Assembly (NCBI RefSeq): GCF_000003815.2
Contig: NC_049987.1
Location: forward strand, 24,502,283 to 24,566,282
DNA: 64,000 nucleotides
Reading direction: 5' to 3'
From: Branchiostoma floridae
Lineage: Eukaryota > Chordata > Leptocardii > Amphioxiformes > Branchiostomatidae
Part shown: one piece after another, positions 35,201 to 50,200 of the stretch
Layout: the number at the start of each line of letters is the position of its first letter
Position numbering within the stretch: the first letter of the stretch is position 1
Notes under the pieces: generated by a model
What the model saw: the letters and a program-made list of their open reading frames with translations, nothing else
Database searches by the model: none
What the model was told of the DNA's origin: nothing
Translations under genes and position numbers: made by a program

Positions 35201-38200
35201 TACCTACCTTGAAGAAAGACTGACAGGTGTGTCGTCTTGCTGCAGGTGTTGAGCATGCAGGAGCTGATCAAGCCTCGTATAGAGATGGAGAAGGAGAAGA
35301 TGGTCCAGAAGGTTCGGGAGGAGACTTTGGAGTCCTCCATCAACCTGGTGAAGATGAGGCTGGAGCAGGAGGCTGCGGAGAAGGAGGATAGTAAGTACAG
35401 ATGCGAAATACACCTGTTAGGGACTTGAACCCTTAACTTTTTGATCCTAGGTCGACAACCCCAAGACCACCTTGCCACTTTATAATGAATGAATAAATGA
35501 AGACCTTTATTGCACATTTTTGCCGAACTGGGTACAGGTCACATGGTAACAATCATATAAATTTATATGTACATATGAATCTCTAATCTACTCCAGTATA
35601 TTTGACTTTCTCTCACTTGGTAAATGCATAAATGTAGCTAGCTGTATGGTTGGGTAAGATTTATTTTATTTCCTGTTTATTCCCAGCTGTGTCCGAAAAG
35701 GGAGATGTTGCAGAGACAGACGAACCCACAGAGGAGGCTGCTAAGGACTCAGAAGGGGAGGGCGGCGAGGAAGGTACCTCATACTCAACTTCTCTTTTCT
35801 CACAGGCAGACAGAAACCCTAGTCAGGCAGACAGACAGACAGACAGGCAGGTTTAGAAACAACATGTTTCTGTTGACAGTCAGAGAGGTACCTCATACAC
35901 AAGTTTTCTTTATGGCAGGCAGATACACAGGCAGGCTTAAAAATTAAAGATGTTACCGTTGACAGTCAGAGAGTACCTCATACACAAGTTTTCATTCTCA
36001 CAGGCAGACAGGCAGGCTTAAAAATTGAAGATGTTACCATTGACAGTCAGAGAGGTACCTCATACACAAGTTTTCTTTATGGCAGGCAGATACACAGGCA
36101 GGCTTAAAAATTAAAGATGTTACCGTTGACAGTCAGAGAGTACCTCATACACAAGTTTTCATTCTCACAGGCAGACAGGCAGGCTGAAAAATTAAAGATG
36201 TTACCGTTGACAGTCAAAGAGGTACCTCTTATGCATGTTTTCTTTCTGGCAGGCAGACAGGTAGACAGGCTTAGAAAGAAGAAGATGTGACAATCAGTGA
36301 GGTAGTTAGCCTAGGAGAAATAAACACTGATTTAAATATAGACAGAACTTTAATTCTTAAGACAGAACAAAGCTCATACACAATTTTTTGAAGTTGTTGT
36401 CACAGGTAGACAGACAGACAGGCTTAGATGTCTATATGTTGACAGTTAGAGAGCTAGTCAATGTAGAAGACATTTTTTGAGCAGAGAGAAGTTGAAGTCC
36501 TTAGAAAGAGATTAAAAAGCTCATACACAGATTTTCTCATTTGCAGACAGGTAGTCAGTTTGAAAATTTCTCCATTTAGTGTTACATATATTATATGTAA
36601 GACAGCAGCTATACTTTCAATACTTTTTTTCCTTCTAACCAGTTAGAGATGTCAGCTGATAGAATTAAAGCTCATTCCATGCAAAAATAACTTCCCTGTT
36701 ATTGTTAGTCAGCAGAGCTTTCCTTTTGCTAGAATGGCAGACTTTTAGGGAGTGCTTCATGTAGTTACATTTAGAGGCCTTGCATGCTTTAGGAGAGGAA
36801 AAACCTGCAGAAGAACAAGAGGAGAAAACTGAGGAGGGAGAGAAGGAAGAAGGAGAGAAAGAAGGAGAGAAAGAGGATCAGGAGGGGGAGGGAGACCAAC
36901 CAGCGGAAGAGCCAATGGAAGAGACCACCGGTGAGGGAGGGGTGGTACCCAGGCTGTGCTTCCCGCTATTGCTAGCACCCCCTCTGCATGCAATAACCCC
37001 CTTCTGCATATGATAAGTCTTTATTGTCTTTAATGTTCACACTTTTCCATCCCACCTCACCAGTGTGCTATTTTTTCACCAGGGTTGTTTTAAGAGTACG
37101 AATGTCTTCTTCCTGTCATCACCAAGTCTTCTGATGTGATAAAATTACTGTAATTTCACCAGAATGATGACCAACACTAGGCTATACAATAGCTAACCCT
37201 TATATGTTAATCCCTTTCTTTCTCACCCACCTCACCAGTGTGCTATTTTTCATCAGGGTTGTTTTAAGAGTACAGCTTTCTTCTCCTGTCATCACCAAGT
37301 CTTCTGCTTTGATAACTTACCATACTTTCACCACAGTGGTGACAATACTAGGCTATACAATAGCTAACTCTTATGTTAATAACCTTTTCTCTCTCACCCC
37401 ATCTCACTTTCCATCAGGGCCATACGAGCAGTACCAGTAGTATTTTCTTTCTTTTCTATTTCCCTTTCCTGTAAGGAGCTTGTACCTACAGAACCATTAT
37501 GTCTTCCTAACCTGCCTTTTCTTTTACAGAGAGCAAAGAAGAGCCACCACCAAAACCTGAGCCCATCGTTGGTAAGGCTCCCTTGTTTTATCCTAAAGCT
37601 CAAAGTTCCAAAATAAAATGATGAAGTTCAAACTGTGCCATATTGATTGTACATTGAGTCATCCACCAAAACATTGGTACCAAAAGATTAGTATCAAGGC
37701 TAATAAGAAAAATCTGTACAAAATATATCATGTTTTACTCCGTAGATAGACAATTTTTCCCGTTGACATTAGCATTAAGAACACTTATAATGACCACATG
37801 TAAAAGACTGGATTTCATTGATCTCTCAAATATTCTTCTTTCAATGGGCAGTTTTACTGTGTATCAAGATGTTGAAGATGGTGGAAAATATGTTTACCCC
37901 ACAGATAGATATTTTTCCCATAGACCACAAAGACAGTGACTACCTGTCTACAAAGACCAGATTTTATTGGTCCCCCAACTGGTCTTGTTGGGCAGTTTCA
38001 ACCCACTATCAGTACATTTTTAAAAAACTGTTTCCTTGTCTCCCAGTTGATGCTAACCACCCTGAGGTGCAGAAGATGGTGGAAGATGCAGTGAAGGAGG
38101 CGGAGAAGCAGACCATCACCATCCCGCCTGATGTGTATGTGGAAGTCATGGAGGAGAAGATCAAGGAAGTGGAGAATAACCTCCGCATGAAGAACCCAGA

Positions 38201-41200
38201 GGGGCCCTTGTGAGTTTCTGTCTCAAGTTTGTTTGTTCTACATCACTGGTAAACCATTTTGGGTTATAAGACACCAGCTTTGTACAGTACGTATCTGTCT
38301 CTGTTCTATATAGATGGTATAACTGTCGTTCGGGGTAACACACCAGCTTTGCAGGCACGCGGCGCGGCAGCAGCTGGTTATATTACACCAAACAAGCCAT
38401 CACACCTTACTTTTGCACATCTATCTGCAAGCGTTCTTTAAAACTACCCAAAGAAGAGGCCCCTACTGTACTTGGTGATAACAAATTCCTCTCTACAATA
38501 GTTCTGGGAAAGTACAAATTTTTGAACACATCAATTCTAGGTTGGTAACTCTACGTATATATGCTTTGTAAAAACAGGGTGATATGTTTAAGCCAAAAAG
38601 CAGTTACTCAAGCAACTGTTTAATGATTTTAAAAACATTCAGCAATTGTTAAAAAGTTTATAATGCCCACTGTCTCTCTTCAGTGATGACTGGAGTACCC
38701 TGATGTAAATGGCCTCCTTTATACCTCTTACAAATTAGTCCTGTTCAGTGTCCAGTTTCTGACTGGCCCCACGATTCAATGTGAATTGTTGAGAGTTTAT
38801 GATTTATTTTGAATGACTTAGTTCTGTACACTAATAAGTAGTTACTCAAGCAACTGGATATGGTTTTGGAAATGCTCAGACATTTTGACTGCTATCCAGT
38901 AGTTTTTGTCAGTGAGGGTTTATATATCCTAGCTGTGAATTGAAGATCTACTTGAAGAACAGGTTTATCCTAACTATGAATCAATAATGAAAAGTGGGTG
39001 GAAGACAATTTTTAAAGGCCCAAAAGCTACATTAGCTATAAACCCTCTCCAACAAGATATCTTCAGCGTCACTGACGAAAACTACTGGATAGTAGTTGAA
39101 ATGTCTGACCGTTTCCAAAACCATATCTTGTTGCTTGAGTGACTACTTTTTGGCATATCTTATTACCTGGATGTCTAAGCTACATCAACGTATTTCTCTC
39201 CAGCTTTGGTGGGTGGATCCTGGACAACTTCCCAAACAACCGTGACCAATGGGCGGCCATGGTGGACAAGAACATCTGCCCTGACGACGTCGTCTGTCTG
39301 CGGGACGGCAGCGAGAACGGCGCGTACCTGCTGAAGCGCTGGTACAAGGTCAACCAGGAGGAGGTCGACGAGAAGGTCAGAGCCAGGAGGGTGGAAGAGG
39401 CGGCAGCAGAGGCGAAGGCTGCCGAGGAGGCCAGGTGGGTTAGCATCCCTTTGTTTAGACCCTTGTAGTGCCCAGTGACCTGGAGAGGAGATAGGCGCCG
39501 CTAGGGGACTAAAATGCCTATTGATACAGCACAACATGTTGTGCTGCCCCTACGGCTAATTAATCAGCCTACGGCTGATTAAAAGGCTATGGGACGAATG
39601 AAAGTGCCTAGTGGCATATGGGTCAGCAAGTTTCCTTGCTGTTTCTGTAGCAGGGTATATGTTTTTACAGTGAGGGGTTGCTAGCCCAGGTGAGTTAGCG
39701 TTTGTTTGTACATGTAGGTAGCATGCGTAATCAAGTGGTTAGTGGCCCTCTCTCTGGAACTAGGAGCCGTGAGTTCGATTCTGGCTGTTTTGCTCACCCA
39801 ACATGCAAGCTACCGGAAAGGGTTGCAGTTCTTAAGAAGGGACGTGGTTCACTGTTCATAGTGCTTGTCGAAAACAGCGAGGGGAATTTCCCCGGTACAA
39901 TGAACCTGTAAATACTGTACATAGCATCTGTCCTCTCTGTCACGACCAGTGGAAGACTAACTCTTAAGTGAGGAGGCCAGGTGAGTTTCCTTTGTTTGTT
40001 TGCACCCTTGTAAAGCCCAGTGGCACATATAGCAGAACGTTTCCTTGTTTCAGTAGCAGGGTATATTTTTATAGGGATGGGTTGCTAGCCCCTCCCCTTA
40101 ACATGCTTGAGGCACCTCCCCGAACACTGGACCCCTTCTGAAAGTCGGGTCATAGGATTTCAGCGCCTCGGACAGAACCATTTCCTTTGCATGGACAATA
40201 ACCCTTTATTATCATAAGACATACATCACTTTTACCAATCAAACAAGACCATAGCTCCCAAATATTGGACCCCCATTTTAAGTCCATTCCGAAAGACACT
40301 GCAACCCCAACTGAGATGCCCTTCCCAGGATTGAATCGGGATCTCCCAGTTACCAACTAACAAAAAACATGGTAAAAGTAGCGTTTTGGAGGCCATAGGG
40401 ACAGTGGGTTGTTATATACAATGTCTTGGGCATGGTACTGCTAGGCAAAACTCATCCCTCTCCTTCTACCGCCTTTTACCTTCCCAACCAAAGTCAGGTG
40501 CCCATTTTCACACATGGGTGGAGTGAGGAAAGTGTTCTGAAGTGCCTCCCAAGGGAACAAGGCCCCTTAATCTTGTGTCAGCTAACCAAACCACTTAGAT
40601 GCCATGTCATAAATTACGTGTAGGAACTTCTTATTGCAACTCAAGTGTTACAGCAATCATAGTTAGTGAAATTTTCCTTGTGAATTGCTTAGCACAAACT
40701 AATGTAAAAGTTTACAATGTAGCCATTTTCACACCTAGTTGGAGTGAGGAAAGTGGTGTAAATTGCCTTTACCAAGGGCACAACATTGGTGGTATGCCAA
40801 GTATCGAACTTGGGACCTCTGGGATCTGGACCAAACACCCTAACTGTTATGCCAACATGACACCAACAATACACCAACATCTTGCAACACCATTGTAAAA
40901 CATGGCCCATATGTTGCACCATACAGACTAGAGGAAGAGCAGAGGCATCCAACATCCATGGTGCAATGTTTTTTTTTATAATTTTGAGTTAAAATTGTGC
41001 ATTCTTAGGTTATAATCCTGAGGGGCAAAAATGCTGTTAAAGAGGTGACAGTAGAAGGCTGTCATCCCTGGTTTTCATCAGAATTTCATGCTTGTCAGAG
41101 GATCTGCTCTGGGCGTTTAGTGCGTCAAATTTCTTGTTAGTGTAAGATTAGGGTGTCCAAATAATGCCATGATGTGTGCCTGGCTAAAAGCCTGTTTTAA

Positions 41201-44200
41201 CACCATTGTAAAACATGACCCCTGTCTTGTACCATACAGACTAGAAGAGGAGCGTGTAAGGAAACACACCCTAACTGTTATGCCAACATGACACCAACAT
41301 GACACCAACATATTGTGACACATTGTAATTTGAATAACCCCTGTCTTGTACCTTCCAGACTGGAGGAAGAACGTGCCAGGAAGGAAGAAGAGGAACGAGA
41401 GAGACAGGCAGCGGAGGAGGAAAGACGCAGGAAGATCGAGGCGGGAGAACTCAGCGATGGTGAGACACCTGTCGTCCATTTTATTGAAGAAATTGAGAAA
41501 GACAAAAAGACCCTGAAACTGCCCTAGGTTCAGCCCAGTTAATACTCTTAGTGCCAGGCTTTGACCACTGACTTCAGAACCCGTGAACAAGGCTCATCAT
41601 CATCATTGGTCGACATGCTTACACGCAACAGGGTTATATCGCCCCTTATAGGGTGACATACCTTTTCGTATGGCTAACACGACTGACGCCCTTAACTTCC
41701 GTGTTTCCCTTGCTACATGGCGGGTCACTTAAAACAAAGTTATCATCATGATATCCATATCACCTCTCATCATTTTTCATGTGTTGCATGATTTTAACTA
41801 TTAATGGCATGTGTTTCATCAATAATGGCACAGGCATGTGTGTTGGGAATGGACTAATGCTCATATGAAATTGCATGATCATGTAATAATCATGTCTGTT
41901 TTCATGCATGTGACATTGTCTAATTGTGCATGTGAAATTTTCTAATTTTTCTATAAAGGTTTATATGTGACGCTATTTCAGTTCACTATGTTAAGGGCTT
42001 ACCAACAAGCTGTCAGTCAGTCCTCTCACCCTCGTCAAGTTGGAATGACCAAAAGCTTGGTTGGCAAGCGCTTTAACTTGTGCACGAAAATACATGAAAC
42101 ATACAAATATTTTTACCAATTCCTAATTTTCAATGTCTAAATTAATTGGTTTTGTTCGTTCTAATCACGTCGTCGTCGCACCTAACCTCACCACCATCAC
42201 CCATAATGCACCACTAATGTCACAACCAATCAGAGGAGGATGGCGAGAAGGCTGCGCCCGCAGAAGGCGAGGTTCCGGTCGAACCTCCGTCCGAAGCCTT
42301 CCCCGGGGAGGTCGTTCCCCCCACCCCCCAGGGGGAGGAGGCTCCCCAGGGGGAGGGGGAGAAGGTGGAGGGAGAGGAGGGGACGAAAGGTACCCAGTGT
42401 GGCGTGGACGGTCGGGGTAAACCCTCGGCCGGCTAACTGTTGTGACTGTCCCTACTGGCATCTCGCTGTGTGGCTAAGGCCATGTTGGTTTGGTTATATG
42501 GATGACATCCTTACATGCATCAATTTTTATCCATTTCAACAGAAGAAGTTTTGGAGCACACTGTAAATCATACAGAGCAGCTGCAAAATGAGGAAATACA
42601 TGATTGTATATGTCGTGAATTTAAAAAAATGGAATACTAATGTTGTAGAGTGCCTAAGTCAAAGAAGGAGATGTACCAGAACAAAAGTGAAGAATCTATT
42701 GTTTGGATTACCATTGTCTTTGTGTCTGATCATTTGCTCAACCTTCCTGATCATGAAGAATTTCATAAGCAAGGCAACGTTTTAGCCACACTTACACCAG
42801 TTTTGTCATTCCCAGAGAATGTGCCCATTTAATTGAATCAACAAAGCCTGGCCTTGGTAACCTACTGTAACTTCCACAGGAACGCTGAATACCTCGCTGC
42901 ACTAAACATCTTCCTGTCTCTCTATAACTGTTGCTGTAACATTCACAGGAGCGCTGACCTGTAAAGCATTGTTGTGAAGTTTTGCTGTCGTGTTGTGCCA
43001 ATTCTGTGGTCTTTGCCTGTGTATTTTCTTTCAGCCAAAACACACACGCACAAGCCTCTCATACTGTCATTGATACTTACATATAAAAGTGCTATCTCAG
43101 CATTTCTACACAAACAGACTCTACTGACTGCAGTAAATGTGATGTAAAAAAACTTTCTGTTATCTGCATGTCTGATCAGTCTACTGATCATATAAGACTG
43201 CCTTCTTTAAAACTTAACACTTAACTGTAATGGAGGATACCAGTATAATGTAACAACCCTGTAAAATAAAACCGTCACTTCTCAACTAACTCTGTCACCC
43301 CCAAAAATCTTAACTTCTTGGAGCTGAATTCCTGAAACAAAACCGCTACCAACCTATGACTCAACCTTAACCCAACCCAACCCAACCCAACCCAACCCAA
43401 TACACCCTTTCAATTGAAACCTTCTCTTGAAATACAACCTAAAACCAAACCGTTCCAAGCTACATTGTAATCAAAGAATGCACTGCTTGCCTTGTTTGTC
43501 ATGTGCGTCTGCTGAGTGCTGTAAAAATTAAAGACTGTCTTTTGTATAACAAAACTTTATGTAAAAGAAGAAAGAAATGTAAGAGCAAGCTTTAACATCA
43601 CATTTAAACACTTCACAAAGTCACACTACCTCATCTTTACGTCATACAATGTTCCTTTTCAAAAATAACAAAAGATGAGGATGAAGAGAAAGAGAAAGAG
43701 AAAGAGGAGGAGAAAAGCCAGATCGACGAGGAGGTCGAAGAGGAAGAGCTGAAGGAGGAAGGAGAAGAGGCAGAGGCCGGCTCCCCGAAGCCCGAGGCAG
43801 AACCCGAGGCCGCGCCGCCTGAAGCGCCTGTGGTCGAGGAAGAAGGTAGAACGCAAACCTGCGTGGTGGCAGAGTGGAGTGGCTGTGGGGTGCAAATCAG
43901 CGCTGTGCCGTGGAGACTGTCGCTAACCTGCCTGTGCTAATCTTCTAATGGGGATTAAGGTTAATTCATGGGATTAAGGCATAAATCCATAAAACAAGCA
44001 ACTTTAATAATGTGATGTGGTTTGACTGTCGCTAATCTCTCTGTGCTGTGTGTAATCTGGATTAACTGGATTAAGACTGGGATTAAGGCTAATTCATAGA
44101 TCCATAAAACAAACAAGTTTAATACATATCCTCCACGTGTCTTCTATCAATTAACTCAAGGCAAACAATAATTGCATGCCAAGTACCAACAGTGATGTGG

Positions 44201-47200
44201 GTCAACTGTCGCTTATCTTTCTGTGCTTCCTCTAATCTGGATTAATGGGATAAAGACTAATCCATGAAACAAGCAACTTTAATGTATCCTTATATTGTCT
44301 ATCAATTAAACAAACTTAAGGCAAATATTTGCAAAGTACATGTATTGACAGTGATGTGTTTCTTCTGCAATACTATACTTATAATATTCAATTTGATAAT
44401 CTTTGTATTATTAAATGCCTACTGATGTAATGCTTCTATAATGCCTAACCATGACAAATTTATTGCTGATTGTGACTTAACCTCCAAACCCTGCTATAAT
44501 TATAACAATGTGCACAATGTTACCTGCTAGTTTAAGTGCTTCATTCCAGGTTAATGATATACTCCTTTCAGCTGAATTGAAAGATATGATGATTTTGCTC
44601 TCATGAATGAATGATGCTCTGGATTACTGTAACAATGTTGTAAAATAGTCTTGTCTTTGTACAAAGACATTTCCCTGTAACTAACTCTTTCCCCTTCTTG
44701 AAGCAAACATGCCACTTTTTTAATAACATTATATATCACCTGTAAATATTGGATTAAGCAATATACAACAACACGACTAAAGACATAATGAACATTCCTT
44801 CTCCAACTACATATTGAGAGAATCCTCCTGTATGTGCTGTGTCTTGTTTTAACAGTCACTTCCTCCTCCCTAACCTAACAGTCCTTCCCTTACAGAAACC
44901 CTTCAATACATACGTATAAAGCATTCAGGAATGCATGAAGGAAATGCAGGACAGAGTTTTCACCCTTGATACAATGTCTGACATTTTTTTTCCATTTTTC
45001 CCTGCTCTACAGTTCCACCGGAACCCACCCCACCACCAGTGGTGAGTCACTTATCTTCTTTCTCTTTGAAACAAACCAAAGAAAAAAAAGATGTAAAATA
45101 TGTAGAAAAATAATAACAATGCAAGCAACTTGTTTCATTGTGATATCTAACATGGGTAGTATGTGTTTAAATGATGTAGGGTTCTCATGCATCAGTTGCA
45201 TTTGTTACTGTCGAAATAACTTAGAACGTTAAAGCAGCAATTTTGGACACGTGTAGATCATGTATTTTGGCTTTTCAAGCTAAATTTACATCTTTGAATC
45301 AAAGTACACCAAAACAAAATTTAGCATTTCTTTTACATACAAAAGCTTGTTTTAGAAGTTCAAAATGTCTTTTTGGGTGTTTGGGGGCAACATTTGAGTT
45401 TAAATTCCATAGTTTTTTGCTGCCAGATTTGTATCACTATGATACAAGATAGCCCCTTCATCTTTGATTTTGTAGAAGCACGCAGATCAAATAAAAGATG
45501 CACCAAACAGCACTTACTCAAGCAACTGGACATGATTTTGGTAACGGTCAGACGTTTCAGGCAGCATCCACTACCTTTCATCAGTGACAGTTGCTTGCTA
45601 TTTAGAGTATCTTGATAGCTGGATGTCTAATCTATATCATCGTAACAAGTAAACAAATGACTTCAAAAGAATTGCTGACAACAATTTCCTCTTGAACCCC
45701 CCTGCCAGTCCCCAGTACCCCCTGAGGGCCCGGAGGTGGAGCAGTGGCGCCAGGAGAGGGGGGACTTCGAGCGGGAGTGGGCCTCGCTCAAGGCTGTCAT
45801 CTCAGGAACATCGCTAACCATTATTTCCTCTTGAAACCCCCCTGACCATTATTTCCTCTTGACCCCCCTGCCAGTCCCCAGTACCCCCCGAGGGCCCTGA
45901 GGTTGAACAGTGGCGCCAGGAGAGGGGGGACTTCGAGCGGGAGTGGGCCTCGCTCAAGGCTGTCATCTCAGGAACATTGCTAACCATTATTTCCTCTTGA
46001 ACCCCCCCTGACCATTATTTCCTCTTGACCCCCCCCCTGCCAGTCCCCAGTACCCCCCGAGGGCCCAGAGGTTGAACAGTGGCGCCAGGAGAGGGGGGAC
46101 TTCGAGCGGGAGTGGGCCTCGCTGAAGGCTGTGATCTCAGGAACCTCCTCGCTATCGCCCATCGACATAGAGGTGGAGGGGAAGACTGAGGATAAACAGC
46201 TGGAGGATGCCATCCACAGGATAGAGAGTAAGTTCTTTGATTCGTTTAGACCCTTCTAGTGCCTAGTGGCACATAGGACAGCAAGCTTCCTTGCTTTTTC
46301 TGTAGGAGGTGGTTGCTAGCCCTTCAACGTTGCAACATGCTCAAGACACCTCCTCAAATAAGGTTCCCCATTTTACATCCCTTCCAAAAGACGGGTGCAA
46401 CCCCAACTGAGATGCGATTCCCAGGATTTGAAACGTGTTTCTAGTTACAATACTGCAGGGGGATTACACTTCCTCACACAGGGATGGAGATGGATGAGGA
46501 TGGGATTTGATTGACAGGAGGATGTGTTTGATTGACAGGAGGATGAATATGATTGACAGGAGGCCAAGTTTTGATTGACAGAAAGGATGAGTTTTGATTG
46601 ACAGGAGGATGAATATGATTGACAGGAGGATGAGTTTGATTGACAAGTTTGATTGACATGTGTTACAGTGACGTACCAGTACCGATTGACAGGATGATAA
46701 AATTGATTGACAGTTGGATGAGTTTTGATTGACAGGATGATAAATATGATTGACAGGAGGATGAGTTTGATTGACGGGAGGATGGGTTTTGTTTAACAGG
46801 AGGATGAGTTTGATTGACGGGAGGATGACTTTGATTGACAGGAGGATGAATATGATTGACAGGAGGATGAGTTTGATAGGCGGATGGGTTTTGATTGACA
46901 CATGTCCCATGCATTTCAACAGTGACGTACCAGTACAGAGGATGGGAGTACACAGGGATGGACATGGATGAGGATGAGGAGGATGCTGCAGGAGGGGAGG
47001 AGGAGGAGGAAGAGGAAGGGGAGGAAGAGGAGGTAAGCCAGATATTCTCTCCTTTCAAAATCCAAAGTCATCATCATCAAACACTGCATGTAACATGTCT
47101 TGTTCTCTATGTACCAGCCCCCTTGGAAATCAACTTGAAGGGACACCTCTGTTGTCTTGATAGGGATTGCATACTAGTCTAAGATATACTTGTTCTGGTT

Positions 47201-50200
47201 GTGGCCTTTGTAACTTGCCTTCCTTTTCAGCTACATTGTTGCAAAGTTGTCCCTTATGTGTAAGATTTTATAAAAGAATGGAATGAGCACTTTCCTGGTG
47301 CAAAACACATTGTCACTATGACAGCGCATTATCATACACTAACTCTTGTCAGTGGACCTTAGGATCAACCAAAATCACATCTATTTTCATCTTAGTATTG
47401 AACAATGCCACAGCTTACTGCTTGACACAATTAAACACACAATTTGATAAGCTACAGTTGCCCACATTGGTTCCTACGTCTTGGCACAATATTGAGAGTT
47501 ACCCACACAAGGACACTGCTGTCAGCTGTACATGCTTAACACATATTATATGGCAACATAATTGTTCACAGGACACAGTATACATAACACTAGTTCACCT
47601 CTTTCCGCGGGGTAGCCTATATCCGTTTTTAAAACAGGGTATTTAAGGATATCAAGTCAACGGACGTTGGTTTCAAATTGCAATATTTGCAAAGTATTGC
47701 TGTCTCAAACCACCATCTGTTGACTTGATATCTCTAATTACCCTGATTTTAGATAGAACGGCTTTAGGCTATCCCACGGATAAAGGTGAACTAGCGTTAA
47801 TTGTGTAATAATAAATGGCACTTGTACTGGTTAATGTAACCCACCTGTTTGCATCCCTGCTGGCTGTAGTCGTTGCTTCGCTACTATTTTGTGAGGAGAA
47901 AGAAGGGAAAGGTGATGAAGACGAGAGTGATAGATGTTCAAGTCTTTCCGTCTGCACTGTCTTCTTCTTTTGTTTGTGCCTTGAATGTCATTTCTTGTGT
48001 AACTGTAATCATCTGTGTAACTGTAATCATCTAGATGATGGAATAACGGGAGGTATGGACCTTAGGAATGGAAGAGTAAATGTTAAATATGAAAAAGATT
48101 GTACGGTGAAAGTTCTTGCATGCTTCTGTCCTTCCTGTCTTGCATGACAACAGTGGAACTAGGGTGTTATATTAAGTTCAACTTGGTGATCTTCACATCT
48201 TTGTTGATGGATTCTAAGAGTGCACTGTATCTATAGACAGACAACTAAGTCTTTACAATGCACATGTGGCCCCTATTGTATTCCCCCCATGTTTGTTGTA
48301 AGGTGTAAGTTCTGTCAAAAGTTGTCTCTGTACCTCTCTTTATCGAAAGGAAAAGAAAATCTGAAGGATTGTAGGAAATAGATGCAATGTTACATTTTAT
48401 GGAAAGTTTGCAACAAATAGTACAGATTTTAAAGATAAGGATAGATCCGTTATGGTCAAACCTCTCACACAGACTTCTGTCCTCTTTTTGTTCAATTGTA
48501 CGCTTCATTGTATCCAGTGGAAAGAACTAGAGAGGTACAAACCAAAAAAACCCAAACCCAAAAAGGTAACATTTCACGTCCTCATCAGCACTTCAACATT
48601 TTATTTGCCACAATCTTTTCCACTTTAGTATCTTTTGTCACTTAAGTTGTGACATTTGCATTTTTGTCACAATGATAAACGTTTGTTTATCATTTTGTGT
48701 CCAGTGGAATTTTAAATGTTTAACTTGTACCATTTTTGCTCGTTGTGCATTTAGTACATGTGTTTACCGTTCACCATCTTTTTTAAAAGCAAGTAATGCT
48801 GATTCACCTTAATCTGTGGGGTAACCTAGATTCATTGTTATAAAAAACTGGGTATTTAGAGATTTCNNNNNNNNNNNNNNNNNNNNNNNNNNNNNNNNNN
48901 NNNNNNNNNNNNNNNNNNNNNNNNNNNNNNNNNNNNNNNNNNNNNNNNNNNNNNNNNNNNNNNNNNAGGTCCGGACCGATATCTGATCTTCTGGACCTGA
49001 ACCGGACCTGTCCCTGAATATTCTGTACCGGTACCCACCCCTAGTGACACCACAGATGTCCCTTTTTTACTTGTATATGTGTATTCAACTATCACTGACA
49101 CAACACACTTGTTGGTTTCTGATTTTTAGGATGATGAAATCTGTAAGAGCAAGAGAAAGAGGTTTGGTGACACGAAGCACTACAACACAGTCGCACTGAA
49201 ACAGAAGCTACATGCATCAGATAAACATTACAGACTTTAAAATAGTCTCCTTATAAGCAGTAACAATGTATACATTAACTAATTTAATGGTTTCTGATGT
49301 CTAGGATGATGAGATCCGTAAGAGCAAGCGGAAAATGTTTGGCGACACGAAGCACTACGACCCTGTGGCCCTGAAGCAGAAGTTTGTGCTGTGGCCTGGG
49401 CTGGCCGAGCTGGCAGCCAGGTACAGGGAGAGGACGTACTACTTCGCTAACCCTGAGAACAGGGAGACCTTCCTGGAGGCACCTACAGACTTCCTGTCCA
49501 AGAACGGACCACTTAAGGTTTGTATCAAACTACTTGTGTGTCTTCTATGACAATGGCACCTTGTTCTTTAATACCGTTTGTACCTTAATGACCCTACCCC
49601 TGGACCAAGAAGCCATTTGTACAAATCCGGGCTGTGTCTCGACTTTGCAGACTGGGCCCCAGTTTAACCCCAAAAGCCGTTACGGTAGCATGGGTAGTCC
49701 AATGGTTAGCGACCCTGCCTCTTTACCAAGAAGTTTTGAGTTCGATTCCTGCTGTTATCGTTCACCGGACATGCACGCTACCAGAAAGGGTCACCATCCT
49801 TACGACAGGACGTTAAGTCAGGACATTAAATGAAGGTCCCGTGTTTGAGGAGATCCACACCTCCAGCATGTTCAAGAACCCACAATTCAATATAGTATGA
49901 TTTCGATACATGGTATATTACACATTTACGTTAAGTTTTGACTCCCCATATTTCCCTCAGCCACCACCCCTGAAGCTGGTGATGCTCCAGGGGGTGGGGA
50001 AGTCCCTCCACGCACACAGCTGCTATATTACACATTTACGTAAAGTTCTAAATCTTTGTATTACATAGTATCAACATATGCTATATTACACATTTATATT
50101 AAGTTTTGACTCCCTATATTCCCCTGCAGCCCCCACCCCTGAGACTTGTGATGTTGGGTGCCCGGGGGGCGGGGAAGTCTCTCCATGCTCACAGCTGCTA

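Noticed and set aside
42165-42461. Proline-rich minus-strand frame and Arg-rich plus frame at AK9 exon 19
   Set aside because: The GC-rich exon is open in several frames; only the Glu/Pro frame fits the intron phases on both sides.
46464-47058. Minus-strand open frames with repeated HPPVNQ-type peptides
   Set aside because: Translation of the 22-bp minisatellite on the non-coding strand.
47815-48147. Plus-strand frame starting like a signal peptide (MALVLVNVTHLFASLLAVVV)
   Set aside because: It lies in an AK9 intron beside a MITE, with Cys-rich low-complexity continuation and no homology I recognise.
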